Shown: positions 37,722-47,387, numbered from the stretch's first letter. The stretch: DNA of 64,000 bases from Gordonia insulae (GCF_003855095.1 NZ_CP033972.1:5828001-5892000), one strand, 5' to 3'. Notes: generated by a model from the sequence alone, not told the origin. Numbers and translations: made by a program.

Positions 37722-38306
37722 TCAGCCGAGCCCGGCCGTCCGGCATGCGGTGAGACCGCGCCTGATCAGGATCGGTGTGTCGACGGCGTCGGTGTGTGCC
37801 GGCAGGTCGTCGATCGGCCACCACGCGAGATCCACCGACTCGTCGCTGCGCACTATCCGCGGGGGAGTTCCGTCGGCGGTCGGCGACGCCACCGCGGCGA
37901 ACCGGACGTCGAGATGGCGGGTGGGTACGCCGAGCGAGCACGTGATCGGATGCGTGTGCAGATGGACCGGCCCGGTCGCGATGTGCAGGTCGGGGATGCC
38001 GGACTCCTCGCGCGCCTCCCGGGTGGCCGCGTCGGCGAGCGTGTCGTCGCTCTCCTCGCAGTGACCGCCGAGCTGAATCCACTTGCCCACACGTGGATGC
38101 AGGGTCAGCAGCACGTGGCTCAGGGTCGCGTCGAAGACGATCGCCGATGCGGTGATGTGGCCCGGCTCGCTGGCCCTCAGGCAGGCAGCCGCTGTGGCGT
38201 CGAGGAATGCGAGATAGGTGTGGCGCAACGAGTCCTGCTCCGGGTCCGGGGCCGTCCACGACCGAAGGGTCTCGATGGACGATGCCCGCAGCGATGCGGC
38301 GCTCAT
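37722..38306 (-). CDS. Nudix hydrolase coupled to fbiB
   Basis: 194 residues. The Nudix box reads [25 protein letters not shown], with REAREESGI fully canonical and Asp in place of the first conserved Glu. [16 protein letters not shown] precedes it. ATG 38306 overlaps the fbiB stop by 4 nt, so it is the third gene of the fbiA-fbiB-nudix operon. A role in housecleaning or in F420/nucleotide metabolism is inferred from context only. Confidence 0.8.
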   Translation of the reverse strand: MSAASLRASSIETLRSWTAPDPEQDSLRHTYLAFLDATAAACLRASEPGHITASAIVFDATLSHVLLTLHPRVGKWIQLGGHCEESDDTLADAATREAREESGIPDLHIATGPVHLHTHPITCSLGVPTRHLDVRFAAVASPTADGTPPRIVRSDESVDLAWWPIDDLPAHTDAVDTPILIRRGLTACRTAGLG

Positions 38307-39661
38307 CGCTCGAGCACCAGGCCATCGGTCGACGCCGGCTCCCGCAGTCCCGCGTCGTCGAGCGGACGTCCGATCGCGATCGCGCCCAACGGTTCCCACC
38401 GCTCGTCGAGCTCGAGGACGTCGCGCACGACCTGCGGTGCGAAGATCGTCGAACCTATCCAACAGCTGCCCACCCCGCGGACCGACAGCGCGACGAGCAG
38501 TGCCGACACCGCGCCGCCGGCCGCGACCGTGAACATGGTGTGCTCGGCGGCGCGCCTGCGGGTGTCGGGATAGTCGTGTGCGCCGTCGGGGACCAGGAAC
38601 GGGATGACCAATTCGGGTGCGTCATAGAGGATCTGACCGCGTCGCAGACGCTTCTCGATCGATTCCGGCGACTTCTGGTCCGCGCCGAGATCGGAGCGCC
38701 AGGCATCCGCCATAGCATCGAGCAGACGTGCCCGGCGATCCGCCGATCGGACCCAGACGAACCGGACCGGGTGCGTGTGATGCGGCGCCGGCGCGGTGAG
38801 GGCATCGGCGAACGCCGCCGACATGATCTCGGCGTCGATCGGCCCCGGCGCGAAGGCACGAATCGATCTCCGCGTCAGCAGGGCCTGCCGGTGGCCCAGC
38901 TCGATGGCCTCCGCCGTGCCCAGTCGGAACAGGTCCTCGTCGGCCGGACGGACGAGGTCGGCGGCCCGGGACCCGTCGTCGATCGGGCCGAGCCCACGAA
39001 TCACCGCGATCGGGACCCCGCCGAGTTTGCCCTTCACCAGGTCGCCGGCCGCGGCGATCTCGTCGGCGACGGCGACATCGGTCACCACGAGGGGATTGCC
39101 GTAGGTATCGACGGAACCGTCGTAGGGATGGGACACCCGGATGCCGGCGGCACCGATCGCGACGTCGGTCTGGCCGTTGCGCCAGGCCCGTCCCATGGTG
39201 TCCGTCACGACCACCGCGACGTCGACGCCGGCGACCTCCTTGATGCGCCCGCGCAGCCGCGCTGCGCTCGCGTCGGGGTCCAGCGGGAGGAGCGCGAGTT
39301 GATCGGTGGCGATGTTCGACCCGTCCACCCCGGCCGCGGCCTGCACGATGCCGAGCCGGTTCTCGGTGATCAGGGTGCGGTTCTTGCGTGCCAGTACGCG
39401 CACCGACTCCTCGTCGATCAGCTTGCGGCGAAGTGCATCCCGCTCGTCGGGATCGGTGGGCGCGGCCACCATCCGTCCCTCGACCTTGGAGAAGATCTTG
39501 CTGGTCACGACCACGACGTCGCCATCGGCGAGCCAGGGTGCGGCGGCGGCGAGTTCCGTGGCGATGTCGCTGTCGGTGCCGAACTCGCCGAGACCGATGA
39601 CCGGCCGGATCTCCAGACTCCCGGCCGCGCCGTGGTCGCCGGGCGACCCCGGGGCGGTCAC
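38303..39661 (-). CDS. fbiB: coenzyme F420:L-glutamate ligase with C-terminal nitroreductase domain
   Basis: 452 residues, full two-domain FbiB. The N-terminal CofE-like half (about 15-255) carries [36 protein letters not shown] and [10 protein letters not shown]; the C-terminal half (about 260-452) is an FMN-binding nitroreductase fold with [13 protein letters not shown] and [12 protein letters not shown]. It adds the glutamate tail to F420-0 and reduces dehydro-F420-0. GTG 39661 overlaps the fbiA stop (GTGA). Confidence 0.92.
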   Translation of the reverse strand: MTAPGSPGDHGAAGSLEIRPVIGLGEFGTDSDIATELAAAAPWLADGDVVVVTSKIFSKVEGRMVAAPTDPDERDALRRKLIDEESVRVLARKNRTLITENRLGIVQAAAGVDGSNIATDQLALLPLDPDASAARLRGRIKEVAGVDVAVVVTDTMGRAWRNGQTDVAIGAAGIRVSHPYDGSVDTYGNPLVVTDVAVADEIAAAGDLVKGKLGGVPIAVIRGLGPIDDGSRAADLVRPADEDLFRLGTAEAIELGHRQALLTRRSIRAFAPGPIDAEIMSAAFADALTAPAPHHTHPVRFVWVRSADRRARLLDAMADAWRSDLGADQKSPESIEKRLRRGQILYDAPELVIPFLVPDGAHDYPDTRRRAAEHTMFTVAAGGAVSALLVALSVRGVGSCWIGSTIFAPQVVRDVLELDERWEPLGAIAIGRPLDDAGLREPASTDGLVLER

Positions 39662-40737
39662 GCGGCCGGCCCGTTCGATGCGCCGGCATCGTGAGCGGGG
39701 GTGGTCACACCGACCAGCGCGCAGGCATCGCGGACCATGGTGGCGGTCGTCGGGGGATCGGTCATCAGCAGCGGTGCCGCCCCGATCGCGATGCCGTCGA
39801 CGGTGGCGCGATCGCCCTCTGCGATCAGCCACCCGTCGAGGATGCCGTTGCCACTGCGCGCGCCGTAGTGCGCCGCGATGGCCTCCGCGGTGGTCTCCAC
39901 ACCGATCACCGACAGACACTCGTCGGCCATGCCACGCAACGGCCGGTCGTCGATGACGGGGGAGATCCCGACGACGGGTGCCGACGTCGTCCGCAGGGCG
40001 CTGCGCACGCCGGGCACGCTGACGATGGCCCCGATGCTGACCACGGGATTGCTGGGTGCGATGAGCACGACGTCGGCACCGGTGATGGCGTCGACCACTC
40101 CCGGTGCGGCCTGGGTGTCATCAGAACCCACCTGGGCGAAACCGTAGGTGGGTATCCGCGCGCGGTGTCGAACCCACCACTCCTGGAAGTGGATGGCGAC
40201 CCGATCACCGTCGTCGCCGTCCGGCTTCGCGACCACCACATGGGTCTCATGGCGGTCGTCGGTCGCCGGGATCAGGCGCACACCCGGCTGCCAGCGCCGG
40301 CACAGCGCTGCGGTCACATCGGACAGGCGGTAGCCGGCGTCGAGCATCTGGGTGCGGATGAGATGCGTCGCCAGGTCGCGGTCGCCGAGACCGAACCAGT
40401 CGGGGTCGGCGCCATAGGCCGCGAGCTCCTCCTTGGCATGCCACGTCTCGCCGACGCGACCCCAACCACGCTCCCGGTCGATCCCGCCGCCCAGCGTGTA
40501 CATGCAGGTGTCGAGATCGGGACAGATCCGCACGCCGTGCATCCATGCATCGTCGCCGACATTGACGATCGCGGTGACCTCGTGTTGTCGGTCATCCGGA
40601 TGATTCACCGTGGCGGCAACCGTCCCGTCCGTGGTGGGATCCACGGGGTCGGGAAACGACGTGGGCCCGAGCAGTTCCCGGACACCGGACAAGAAGCGGG
40701 CGCCACCGACACCGCCGACGAGAACCGTCACTTTCAC
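39658..40737 (-). CDS. fbiA: F420 biosynthesis transferase FbiA (CofD)
   Basis: 359 residues. [16 protein letters not shown] opens the CofD fold, then [26 protein letters not shown] and [20 protein letters not shown]. It joins the lactyl/enolpyruvyl phosphate moiety to FO, the step before FbiB. GTG 40737 (VKVTVLVGG) is chosen over GTG 40746 because TAGAGT lies 7 nt upstream of it. Its substrate FO would need CofG plus a working CofH; the CofH homologue in this window lacks its cluster. Confidence 0.93.
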   Translation of the reverse strand: MKVTVLVGGVGGARFLSGVRELLGPTSFPDPVDPTTDGTVAATVNHPDDRQHEVTAIVNVGDDAWMHGVRICPDLDTCMYTLGGGIDRERGWGRVGETWHAKEELAAYGADPDWFGLGDRDLATHLIRTQMLDAGYRLSDVTAALCRRWQPGVRLIPATDDRHETHVVVAKPDGDDGDRVAIHFQEWWVRHRARIPTYGFAQVGSDDTQAAPGVVDAITGADVVLIAPSNPVVSIGAIVSVPGVRSALRTTSAPVVGISPVIDDRPLRGMADECLSVIGVETTAEAIAAHYGARSGNGILDGWLIAEGDRATVDGIAIGAAPLLMTDPPTTATMVRDACALVGVTTPAHDAGASNGPAA

Positions 40738-40744
40738 CTCGTTC

Positions 40745-40750
40745 ACTCTA
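40745..40750 (-). promoter_or_regulatory. -10 hexamer for fbiA
   Basis: TAGAGT on the minus strand, 7 nt before GTG 40737; leaderless spacing for the fbiA-fbiB-nudix operon. Confidence 0.6.
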
Positions 40751-41218
40751 GTGATGTCGGTGCGGGCGGTGTCGACCGCGGTGGGTCAGAGGTTGTGCAT
40801 GGTCAGCCGGGGGTGATCGGGCCGGCGACCGACCGGGGGTGGGGGCGACGCCGGATTCGGTACCATGGGTGGCGATTTCAGGGGAGGGGATCGCGGATCT
40901 GTGACTTTGCTGATGTCCGCAACCCGAGCCCGTGTCGGGGCCGGGACTTTCCGACAACCGATGGTATTAAGGAATCTTTTGCTTTAACTTGACCGCAGTG
41001 GCCCATGACGTGTGTAATCACATCAGTGTCATTCTGAGTTTGAGATCGAGAACTGATGGAGCGCAAGGTTTTCGATCATTTGTTCGAATGGCTCAGTGGG
41101 TGAGTACCCGGACACACGGTGACGATCGATGGTGTGGGCAGATGAGGTGGGGCGGCCGGGTGGCCGCGGACACCGATGACTGGAACTGACAGACTTCTCG
41201 AGCTAGGAGGCGCCGACG
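40751..41218. other. fbiA/whiB2 divergent intergenic region with long whiB2 leader
   Basis: About 470 nt without a gene. It contains an AT-rich stretch (about 40960-41060) with the whiB2 promoter, and ends in AGGAGG at 41205-41210, 8 nt before the whiB2 ATG. The leader downstream of the promoter is about 190 nt. No other ORF, riboswitch or RNA recognised. Confidence 0.5.
40989..41018 (+). promoter_or_regulatory. SigA-type promoter for whiB2
   Basis: TTGACC (40989-40994), an 18-nt spacer and TGTAAT (41013-41018). This is the best -35/-10 pair in the window. The imperfect dyad TGTGTAATCACA overlaps the -10. Confidence 0.6.
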
Positions 41219-41698
41219 ATGGCTTTTGAGAACCCGATCGGCAATCCCCTTGAACCACGCAGCTTCTCCGATCCCCACAACTCAGTTGAGTCGACGAGTC
41301 GTCCGGAGGAACTGGCTGGTGCCAAGGCCTGGACCAATCACCTTGAGCTGGCGGGTGATTCGCTGATGTCACCAACCATGGATGGTGGCACCGCCGAACC
41401 GGCGGACAATTCCCCATGGGCGCAGCCGCGCCATCTTTCATTGGTGCCCAACGACTTCGACGATCTCTTCGAAGCGATGGAGGACCAGTGGCAGGATCGT
41501 GCGCTGTGTGCGCAGACCGACCCCGAGGCGTTCTTCCCCGAGAAGGGTGGATCGACCCGCGAGGCGAAGCGCATCTGCCAGGGTTGTGAGGTGAAGTCGG
41601 AGTGCCTCGAGTATGCGTTGCACAACGACGAGCGCTTCGGGATCTGGGGTGGACTCTCCGAGCGGGAGCGGCGCCGGATCAAGCGCGGCATCATCTGA
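41219..41698 (+). CDS. whiB2: WhiB-family iron-sulfur regulator WhiB2 (WhmD-like)
   Basis: 159 residues. Four [4Fe-4S] Cys ligands at 97, 120, 123 and 129 (CAQTD...ICQGCEVKSEC), then the GIWGG turn and the basic tail SERERRRIKRGI for DNA contact. WhiB2/WhmD controls septation and division in this group. An N-terminal extension of about 80 residues rich in Pro/Ser/Asn precedes the core; the start is supported by AGGAGG at 8-nt spacing. Neighbours fbiA and the zincin gene match Rv3259-Rv3261. Confidence 0.9.
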   Translation: MAFENPIGNPLEPRSFSDPHNSVESTSRPEELAGAKAWTNHLELAGDSLMSPTMDGGTAEPADNSPWAQPRHLSLVPNDFDDLFEAMEDQWQDRALCAQTDPEAFFPEKGGSTREAKRICQGCEVKSECLEYALHNDERFGIWGGLSERERRRIKRGII

Positions 41699-41790
41699 TC
41701 GGTCGGACCGACCGGTCGCGGTGATCGGCTCCGTGCCGACCTGATCACCGGTCGACGATCGACCAGCGGATCTGCGGCACGGGCGTCGGA

Positions 41791-42396
41791 TCACTCCGGA
41801 CCGCGGTCGATGGTGTCCTCGTCGACACCGAGGTGGGTGGCCACCTGTTGCACCAGCACCTCGTGCACCAACTCCAGTAGGTCCGCGCCGCGCTTGGCGC
41901 GGACCTCCAGAGGGCGGCGGAACAAGATGATCTGGGCCCGGGACGGCTGCCCGTGGACGTCGACCCCGGCCGGGATGAGCCGTGCGAGCGGCACCGCGCC
42001 GTCGGCGGTGACCTCGTCCGGCCACTGAATGGATTCCGGATCCCGCGGCAGCATCCGTGGGATGTCGTCGACCGCGATGTCCAGGCCGGCGAGGCGGTCA
42101 TGCCAGCGCGTGTCGATCTCCGCGAATGCCTCGAGGGCGATGACATCGAACGAGTCCGCCCGGCTGGTGAACGCCGGCACATACTGCGGCAGCAACGGCG
42201 AGCGCAGCCCGCGTCCGCGCCGATCCCGGACCCGCGTGGCGGCCATCGGACGCCGGACGGTCCCCGGACGCGGATCGAGCCCTCGCCCCCGGGCGTCCCC
42301 GGCGCGCGGTTCCATCGACCGGCCACGCGAATCCTGGGCGCGACCACGGGGTTCGTCGGCGCGACCGCGAGACGGGCGGGGCGGATCGAAGCGCAT
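41791..42396 (-). CDS. zincin-like 'metallopeptidase family' protein with non-canonical active site (Rv3259-like)
   Basis: 201 residues. An Arg/Pro-rich N-terminus (1-55) precedes a compact domain: SRADSFDVIALEAFAEIDTRWHDRL, VDDIPRML, GAVPLARLIPAGVDVHGQPSRAQIILFRRPLE and LLELVHEVLVQQVATHLGV. Where the minimal zincin family has HExxH, this protein has QQVATH one turn after HEVLV, so zinc-dependent proteolysis is doubtful. ATG 42396 has TACACT 6 nt upstream. Opposite strand to whiB2, as in M. tuberculosis. Confidence 0.75.
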   Translation of the reverse strand: MRFDPPRPSRGRADEPRGRAQDSRGRSMEPRAGDARGRGLDPRPGTVRRPMAATRVRDRRGRGLRSPLLPQYVPAFTSRADSFDVIALEAFAEIDTRWHDRLAGLDIAVDDIPRMLPRDPESIQWPDEVTADGAVPLARLIPAGVDVHGQPSRAQIILFRRPLEVRAKRGADLLELVHEVLVQQVATHLGVDEDTIDRGPE

Positions 42397-42402
42397 GACG
42401 CG

Positions 42403-42408
42403 AGTGTA
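42403..42408 (-). promoter_or_regulatory. -10 hexamer for the zincin-like gene
   Basis: TACACT on the minus strand, 6 nt before ATG 42396; leaderless spacing. Confidence 0.55.
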
Positions 42409-42492
42409 GGGATTCGGGGCGGCGATGTCGCGTGTGAGGTGTGTTTCACGCGGGCACGCGTGTCGCCGCCGGTGTGGACCCGTCGCCGGGGC

Positions 42493-42498
42493 TAACCT
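42493..42498 (+). promoter_or_regulatory. -10 hexamer for the DUF3499 gene
   Basis: TAACCT ends 6 nt before GTG 42505; leaderless spacing. Confidence 0.55.
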
Positions 42499-42504
42499 CG
42501 TCAC

Positions 42505-42984
42505 GTGAAGCTTCCCCGACAGTGCTGCAGGCCCGGCTGCGCCCGTTCCGCGGTGGCTACCTTGACCTTCGTCTATGCCGAGTCGACAGCGGTGATCGGT
42601 CCGTTGGCCAGTAGTGCCGAGCCCCACTCGTGGGATCTCTGCGATGATCACGCGCGCCGGATCACGGTCCCGCGTGGCTGGGAGATGCTCCGCAGCGAGC
42701 GCGGTTTCTCCGCGCCGGTCGCCGAGGATTACGAACTGACCGCGCTGGCCGAGGCGGTGCGCGAGGTCGGAGGCGCCGATCGGGTCGACCCGACACCGGG
42801 GTTCCCCGATCTGTTCGACGGACTCGACGACGCGTCGGCGGGCCGCCATCGGGCCGGTCGCATGGCCGGCCGCGCCACGGATGGGCCACCCGCCGACGAC
42901 GCCCACCGCCGTGCGGCGCAGTCCGCGCGCCCGCGGCCGGGGCGCCGTGGGCACCTGCGGGTGCTGCCCGACCCGATCGACTGA
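42505..42984 (+). CDS. DUF3499 protein (Rv3258c-like)
   Basis: 159 residues. The N-terminal half is the conserved part: RQCCRPGCARSAVATLTFVYAESTAVIGPL and HSWDLCDDHARRITVPRGWEML, with Cys and His placed to bind a metal. The C-terminal half (about 95-159) is Arg/Asp/Pro-rich and probably disordered. Function unknown. In M. tuberculosis manB follows; here the next gene is the TobH homologue. Confidence 0.85.
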   Translation: MKLPRQCCRPGCARSAVATLTFVYAESTAVIGPLASSAEPHSWDLCDDHARRITVPRGWEMLRSERGFSAPVAEDYELTALAEAVREVGGADRVDPTPGFPDLFDGLDDASAGRHRAGRMAGRATDGPPADDAHRRAAQSARPRPGRRGHLRVLPDPID

Positions 42985-43059
42985 CTCTCGGGCGGCGCAC
43001 GCCGAACCGGCAGTCGCCAGCGGGCGCAATACCTGTCGGACACTTTCGCCGTGGGGCAT

Positions 43060-43065
43060 TAGGGT
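43060..43065 (+). promoter_or_regulatory. -10 hexamer for the TobH-like gene
   Basis: TAGGGT ends 7 nt before ATG 43073; leaderless spacing. Confidence 0.5.
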
Positions 43066-43072
43066 AGATGTC

Positions 43073-44209
43073 ATGCGCACCGGTGCCCCCGATCTCGATG
43101 ATGTCGAGGAACTGATCGCGGCCGACGTGGACGGTCTCCTGCCGTCCGTCGCGCTCGCCGGCGCACAGGTGCGCTCCATCGCCGAGGCCCAGCGCGAGGG
43201 TGTCCTCGAGCCGTTGACCCAACTGCGGCCACGCAGCGTCGTGATCGTGTGCGGGTCGACCGGTTCGGCGATGTCGGCCGCGCAACTCGTGATCGCGGCG
43301 ATCAGCTCGCGAATCGACGTCCCGATCGTCTTCGCACCCGCCCTGCCCGGATGGATCGGGCCCCTCGACGTCGTGGTGCTCGCCGGCGACGACGCGGGTG
43401 ACATGGCACTCGCGGATGCCGCGGCGCGTTCACTGCGGCGTCGGGCGGAGGTGGTGGTCGCCGCACCGATCGAAGGCCCGCTGCGAGATGCGCTGGGCGG
43501 CAGCGGCATCGACCTGTCCCCGCGGGTCCGGGTGGATCCGCGGTTCCGGTTTCCGGGATTCGTCGCGGCGTTGCTCGCGGTCTTCGTCTCGCTCGCGCAG
43601 GTCAGACTGACCGGAAACGTACCGGAGGTCGGCGACCTGGCCGACGCCCTCGACGAGGAAGCGGTCGCCAATCATCCCGGCAACGAGAGCTTCCACAACC
43701 GCGCCAAGCTGCTCGCGGCTCGACTCGACGGTCGCGCGGCGGTCTGGGTGGGTGACACCGTGGGTACCACGGTGATCGCCGGACAGGCGGCCCGGTCGCT
43801 GGTGGCGGTCGCCGGGGAGATCAGCGCGGTCGCCGAGATCGGCGACGTCGTCCGGATGGTCGGCGAGTGGTCTGCGCGCACCGGGTCGACGCCGTCGGAC
43901 GCGATTTTCTACGACCCGGAGATCGACGGTCCGGCCCCGGAGGACCCGCCACGGATCTTCCTGGCGACCACCCCGACCCGCGAATGGTATGTCCGTCGGC
44001 GCTTCGACGGTCTCGGGGACCTCGACGTGCTGACCGGCGCGGCCACCGGCGATGCGGGAGATCCCGACGGGCGTATCGCGCCACCGGGGACGCACACGCG
44101 TGAGGACCTGTCCGGTGACTCCCCGAACGACCTCCAGTCGCTCATGTCGTTGATCCTGCGCATCGAGATGGCCGCGGTGTATCTCCGGCTGATCAGGACC
44201 AGGACCTGA
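43073..44209 (+). CDS. SIS-domain TobH-like phosphosugar-binding protein (Rv3256c-like)
   Basis: 378 residues with a double SIS-like fold: SVVIVCGSTGSAMSAAQLVIAA, DVVVLAGDDAGDMALADAAARS, NESFHNRAKLLAARL and RAAVWVGDTVGTTVIAGQAARSL. The usual Ser/Thr phosphosugar loop is only partly kept, as in other TobH proteins of the bifunctional PGI/PMI family. It precedes manA by one nucleotide gap, which points to mannose phosphate handling; activity is not shown by sequence. Confidence 0.8.
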   Translation: MRTGAPDLDDVEELIAADVDGLLPSVALAGAQVRSIAEAQREGVLEPLTQLRPRSVVIVCGSTGSAMSAAQLVIAAISSRIDVPIVFAPALPGWIGPLDVVVLAGDDAGDMALADAAARSLRRRAEVVVAAPIEGPLRDALGGSGIDLSPRVRVDPRFRFPGFVAALLAVFVSLAQVRLTGNVPEVGDLADALDEEAVANHPGNESFHNRAKLLAARLDGRAAVWVGDTVGTTVIAGQAARSLVAVAGEISAVAEIGDVVRMVGEWSARTGSTPSDAIFYDPEIDGPAPEDPPRIFLATTPTREWYVRRRFDGLGDLDVLTGAATGDAGDPDGRIAPPGTHTREDLSGDSPNDLQSLMSLILRIEMAAVYLRLIRTRT

Positions 44210-44210
44210 G

Positions 44211-45464
44211 GTGATGAGAACTCTGGAGGGGGTGGTGCGCCCCTATGCGTGGGGATCGCGGACCGCGATCGCGTCGTTGCGTGGCAAGGCGGTGCCGTCG
44301 CCGCACCCGGAGGCCGAGTTGTGGTTCGGTGCGCATCCGGCGGGCCCGGCGATCTGTCTGCCGACCGACGGCGTGCCGGACACCGATCTGCTCTCCGCCA
44401 TCGACGCCGACCGGGTCGGAATGCTCGGGGAGCACACCGTCGAGGCCTTCGACGGCCGGCTGCCGTTCCTGATGAAGGTACTCGCGGCGGAGGAACCGCT
44501 GTCGCTGCAGGCGCATCCGAGTTCCGAGCAGGCCCGCGAGGGATTCGATCGCGAGAACGCCCAGGGGTTGCCGTTCGACGCGGCCGACCGCAACTATCGC
44601 GATCCGTGGCACAAACCCGAACTGATCGTGGCGATCACCGACTTCGAGGCCTTGGCGGGCTTCCGTGATCCGCAGACCACGGTCGAGCTGCTGCGCGATC
44701 TGCAGGTGAGCGAACTCGATCCGTACCTCGGAATGCTTGCCGGACAGCCCGATTCAGAGGGCCTGCGCGCGCTCTTCACGACGTGGCTGACGCTGCCCGA
44801 CGCGTCCATCGCGACCCTGGTGCCCGCGGTGCTCGGCGGTGCGGTCGATCTGCTCGGCGCCGGGTCGTCGCGCTTCGCCGCCGAACTGCGCACCGTGCTC
44901 GAACTCGGCGAGGTCTATCCGCGGGATCCCGGTGTCCTGGCATCGTTGTTGCTCAACCGGATTCATCTCGAGCCGGGCGACGGCCTGTACCTGCCGGCAG
45001 GCAACCTGCACGCGTACCTGCACGGCACCGGGGTGGAGATCATGGCCAACTCCGACAACGTGCTGCGCGGCGGACTCACCCCCAAACACATCGACGTCCC
45101 GGAGTTGCTCCGCGTGCTCGACTTCACGCCGGCGGCCGTGGAGGACATCACCCCGCCGATCCGCATGGTCGGGGCCGAGCGTGTCTATCTCACGCCTGCA
45201 CCGGAATTCCGACTGTCCCGCGTCGAACTCGACGGCACCGGGCTGGTGTACGCGTCGTCGATCTGTTTCGACATGCCGGGGCCGCAGATCCTGGCCGTGT
45301 TGAGCGGGTCCGTCGAGGTGCGCTCGATGGGCGGAGTGGTGACCACAGTGCCCGCGGGGCAGGCCGTCTGGATCGGCGACGCCGAACCCGATGTCGTGGT
45401 CCATGCCGCGTCGTCGCGCGCGGTCTTCTTCCGGGCGAGGGTGCCGGTGGGTACCGGCTCCTGA
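44211..45464 (+). CDS. manA: mannose-6-phosphate isomerase, class I
   Basis: 417-residue cupin enzyme. Zinc-site motifs: LQAHPSSEQAREGF (Q and H), HKPELIVAITDFEALAGF (E) and GLYLPAGNLHAYLHGTGVEIMANSDNVLRGGLTPKHID (H, plus catalytic Arg region). It interconverts fructose 6-phosphate and mannose 6-phosphate for PIM, LAM and glycoprotein precursors. GTG 44211 or ATG 44214 both work; GAGG overlaps the upstream stop. The manB that usually sits nearby is missing from this window. Confidence 0.93.
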   Translation: MMRTLEGVVRPYAWGSRTAIASLRGKAVPSPHPEAELWFGAHPAGPAICLPTDGVPDTDLLSAIDADRVGMLGEHTVEAFDGRLPFLMKVLAAEEPLSLQAHPSSEQAREGFDRENAQGLPFDAADRNYRDPWHKPELIVAITDFEALAGFRDPQTTVELLRDLQVSELDPYLGMLAGQPDSEGLRALFTTWLTLPDASIATLVPAVLGGAVDLLGAGSSRFAAELRTVLELGEVYPRDPGVLASLLLNRIHLEPGDGLYLPAGNLHAYLHGTGVEIMANSDNVLRGGLTPKHIDVPELLRVLDFTPAAVEDITPPIRMVGAERVYLTPAPEFRLSRVELDGTGLVYASSICFDMPGPQILAVLSGSVEVRSMGGVVTTVPAGQAVWIGDAEPDVVVHAASSRAVFFRARVPVGTGS

Positions 45465-45479
45465 GCCGAGACGACCACT

Positions 45480-47243
45480 TCAGCGCCCGATGAACGTCCA
45501 CTCATCCGGAGTGGCGACCATCGTCACGGCCACCCGCTCGGTCGCCGTGGTCACCGAGATATCTTGGGGTGCACGAGGATTCTGTCGCACGATGACCGAT
45601 GCGTCGGGTACGAGCTCGGACACGCGTGGGTCACCGGGCGCGAGCACGGTGATGTGGGTCGTGTGCGGTTCGGCAGGCGGGCCGGTCAGTCCGTCGAAGA
45701 CCACCACCCGATGGCCGGACGGCGCCTGGGCCCGGTCCGAACTCAGCGCCAGCCGACGCGGATCACCGACCTTCTCGATGAGCTGGTGCCACTGGTCGGG
45801 TCGAACGGTGTGGATGGTCACCGATGCGCCGATGGCGACGGCGCGCAGGATCACCTGGGCCACCATCTGCGGACCGGCCGAGATGGCGACCGCACGCACG
45901 TCCGGACCGAGCAGCGGCACCGCGACCGCACGCCCGACGTGATCGGCGCCGACCAACTGTCCGCAACCACTGGCCGGCAGCCGTAACTCGTCGAGCAGCC
46001 GCTGCGCCTCCGGACCGCGCACCGCGCCCAACCGCCGGTCGAGGCGTCCCGCGAGTGCGATCGGCAGGCCGGCCGCCAAGGCGTCGAACTGGTGTCCGTC
46101 CACGGCGGTGAGGCCCTCGGGCAGCGGGTCCGCCGTCCGTCCGGCCGACGGCAACTCGGCATGTCGGATCATGCCGCGGACCTCGAGGACGCCGTCGGCG
46201 TCGTGGCGCAGGCGGATCGTCGCGGTGGTGGACAGCGCGGTGTTCACCCAGGCCGTGGTGAGAACCGACGCGATCGCGCCGGGTTCGATGCCCGCGCTGC
46301 GGAAGCGCAGCTGTCCCGACGTGATCGAGTCCCAGTCCTCGGTCATGTCGTCGAGGGGTGAGCCCTCGGTGAGCTGATCGGTGAGCGCGGTGATCTCCGG
46401 GCCGTTGAGAACGGCGACGCGCAGGCCGCTCTCGGACAGGCGTTTGGCGACCCGACGCGTGGTGATGGTGGCGGTGCGCAGCGCGCCGACGGCACCACCA
46501 CCGCGCCGCGCGACCGCGTCCGCGCAGTCGAGCGGATTCAGCCGCAGCACCACCAGGACCGAACGATGTGCAGTGGCGGGGAGCGGACCGAGCGTGCGGT
46601 GATACGTCTGGGCGAGGGGCCCGCCGCCCCAACTGCGGACGCCGTGGCTGATCACCTCGATTGAGGCCAACGGGATGTCGAACGGATTGATGCACTCGGC
46701 CAGTGCTCCGAGCGGGACGACCTGGCCCGCGGGGTCGGTGACGGCCGCGCTGCCCGGGGTCAGGTAGGTCACCGCAGGCGCGGCAGGGGCCACCCGTAGC
46801 ACGGTGATCAGGGTGTCACCGACCCAGCGGGCACCGATGGTGTCGCCACCGGTCGCCGACGTCCGTATCGGTGACTGGCCGGGTTGCGCTGGGCCGGTGG
46901 GGATGTCGAAGGGTGTCGGGGCGAGATCAGCGGACCGGCGGCGTGCGCGGGCCCACACGAACCCGAGGCGGCGCAAGGCGGCGCCGATAGCGGACGGCCG
47001 ACCTCGCCACGGTACGAGGGCGAGCGACGCCACCGCCGCGACGACCAGTGCGATCCAGCCGAGTCGGCTGCCGCTGGCCGCCCACCCGATGAGACCGATC
47101 GCGAGCACGACCTCGGTCAACACCAGCGTGTGGAGGGTGATGCCACGGCGCCGCCCGCGGTCGGGGGCGCCCGCCGGGGGCACGGGCGGTGGTGTGGGCG
47201 TCGGGCGGGTCCCCGACAGCACGGGAGCACCTCGCATCGCCAT
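45480..47243 (-). CDS. eccE: type VII secretion protein EccE
   Basis: 587 residues. A Pro-rich N-terminus, two adjacent transmembrane helices (about 38-75) and a long soluble domain matching EccE (PF11203): GDTIGARWVGDTLITVLRVAP, INPFDIPLASIEVISHGVRS, GRLDRRLGAVRGPEAQRLLDELRLPASGCGQLVGADHVGRAVAVPLLGP. EccE is a peripheral subunit of the ESX membrane complex. ATG 47243 follows GGGGGG. It faces eccB across a 144-nt gap. No eccC, eccD, mycP or esx gene is in the window. Confidence 0.85.
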   Translation of the reverse strand: MAMRGAPVLSGTRPTPTPPPVPPAGAPDRGRRRGITLHTLVLTEVVLAIGLIGWAASGSRLGWIALVVAAVASLALVPWRGRPSAIGAALRRLGFVWARARRRSADLAPTPFDIPTGPAQPGQSPIRTSATGGDTIGARWVGDTLITVLRVAPAAPAVTYLTPGSAAVTDPAGQVVPLGALAECINPFDIPLASIEVISHGVRSWGGGPLAQTYHRTLGPLPATAHRSVLVVLRLNPLDCADAVARRGGGAVGALRTATITTRRVAKRLSESGLRVAVLNGPEITALTDQLTEGSPLDDMTEDWDSITSGQLRFRSAGIEPGAIASVLTTAWVNTALSTTATIRLRHDADGVLEVRGMIRHAELPSAGRTADPLPEGLTAVDGHQFDALAAGLPIALAGRLDRRLGAVRGPEAQRLLDELRLPASGCGQLVGADHVGRAVAVPLLGPDVRAVAISAGPQMVAQVILRAVAIGASVTIHTVRPDQWHQLIEKVGDPRRLALSSDRAQAPSGHRVVVFDGLTGPPAEPHTTHITVLAPGDPRVSELVPDASVIVRQNPRAPQDISVTTATERVAVTMVATPDEWTFIGR

Positions 47244-47387
47244 GAATCCCCCCGTCCTGCGGGTGACCGGCGCGACACCCGCGGAAAATGTATCGGTTAC
47301 GCTACTACGCGGCGAATCGTCGGTGCTCACCCGATCCACCGACTCCGGCGAGTCGACCGGCTCTGCCATGCAGTCGGAAGGGGGACG

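Noticed and set aside
41009..41024. CRP-type site TGTGTAATCACA upstream of whiB2
   Set aside because: The half-sites are separated by 4 nt rather than the 6 nt between TGTGA and TCACA, and the centre is not symmetric.
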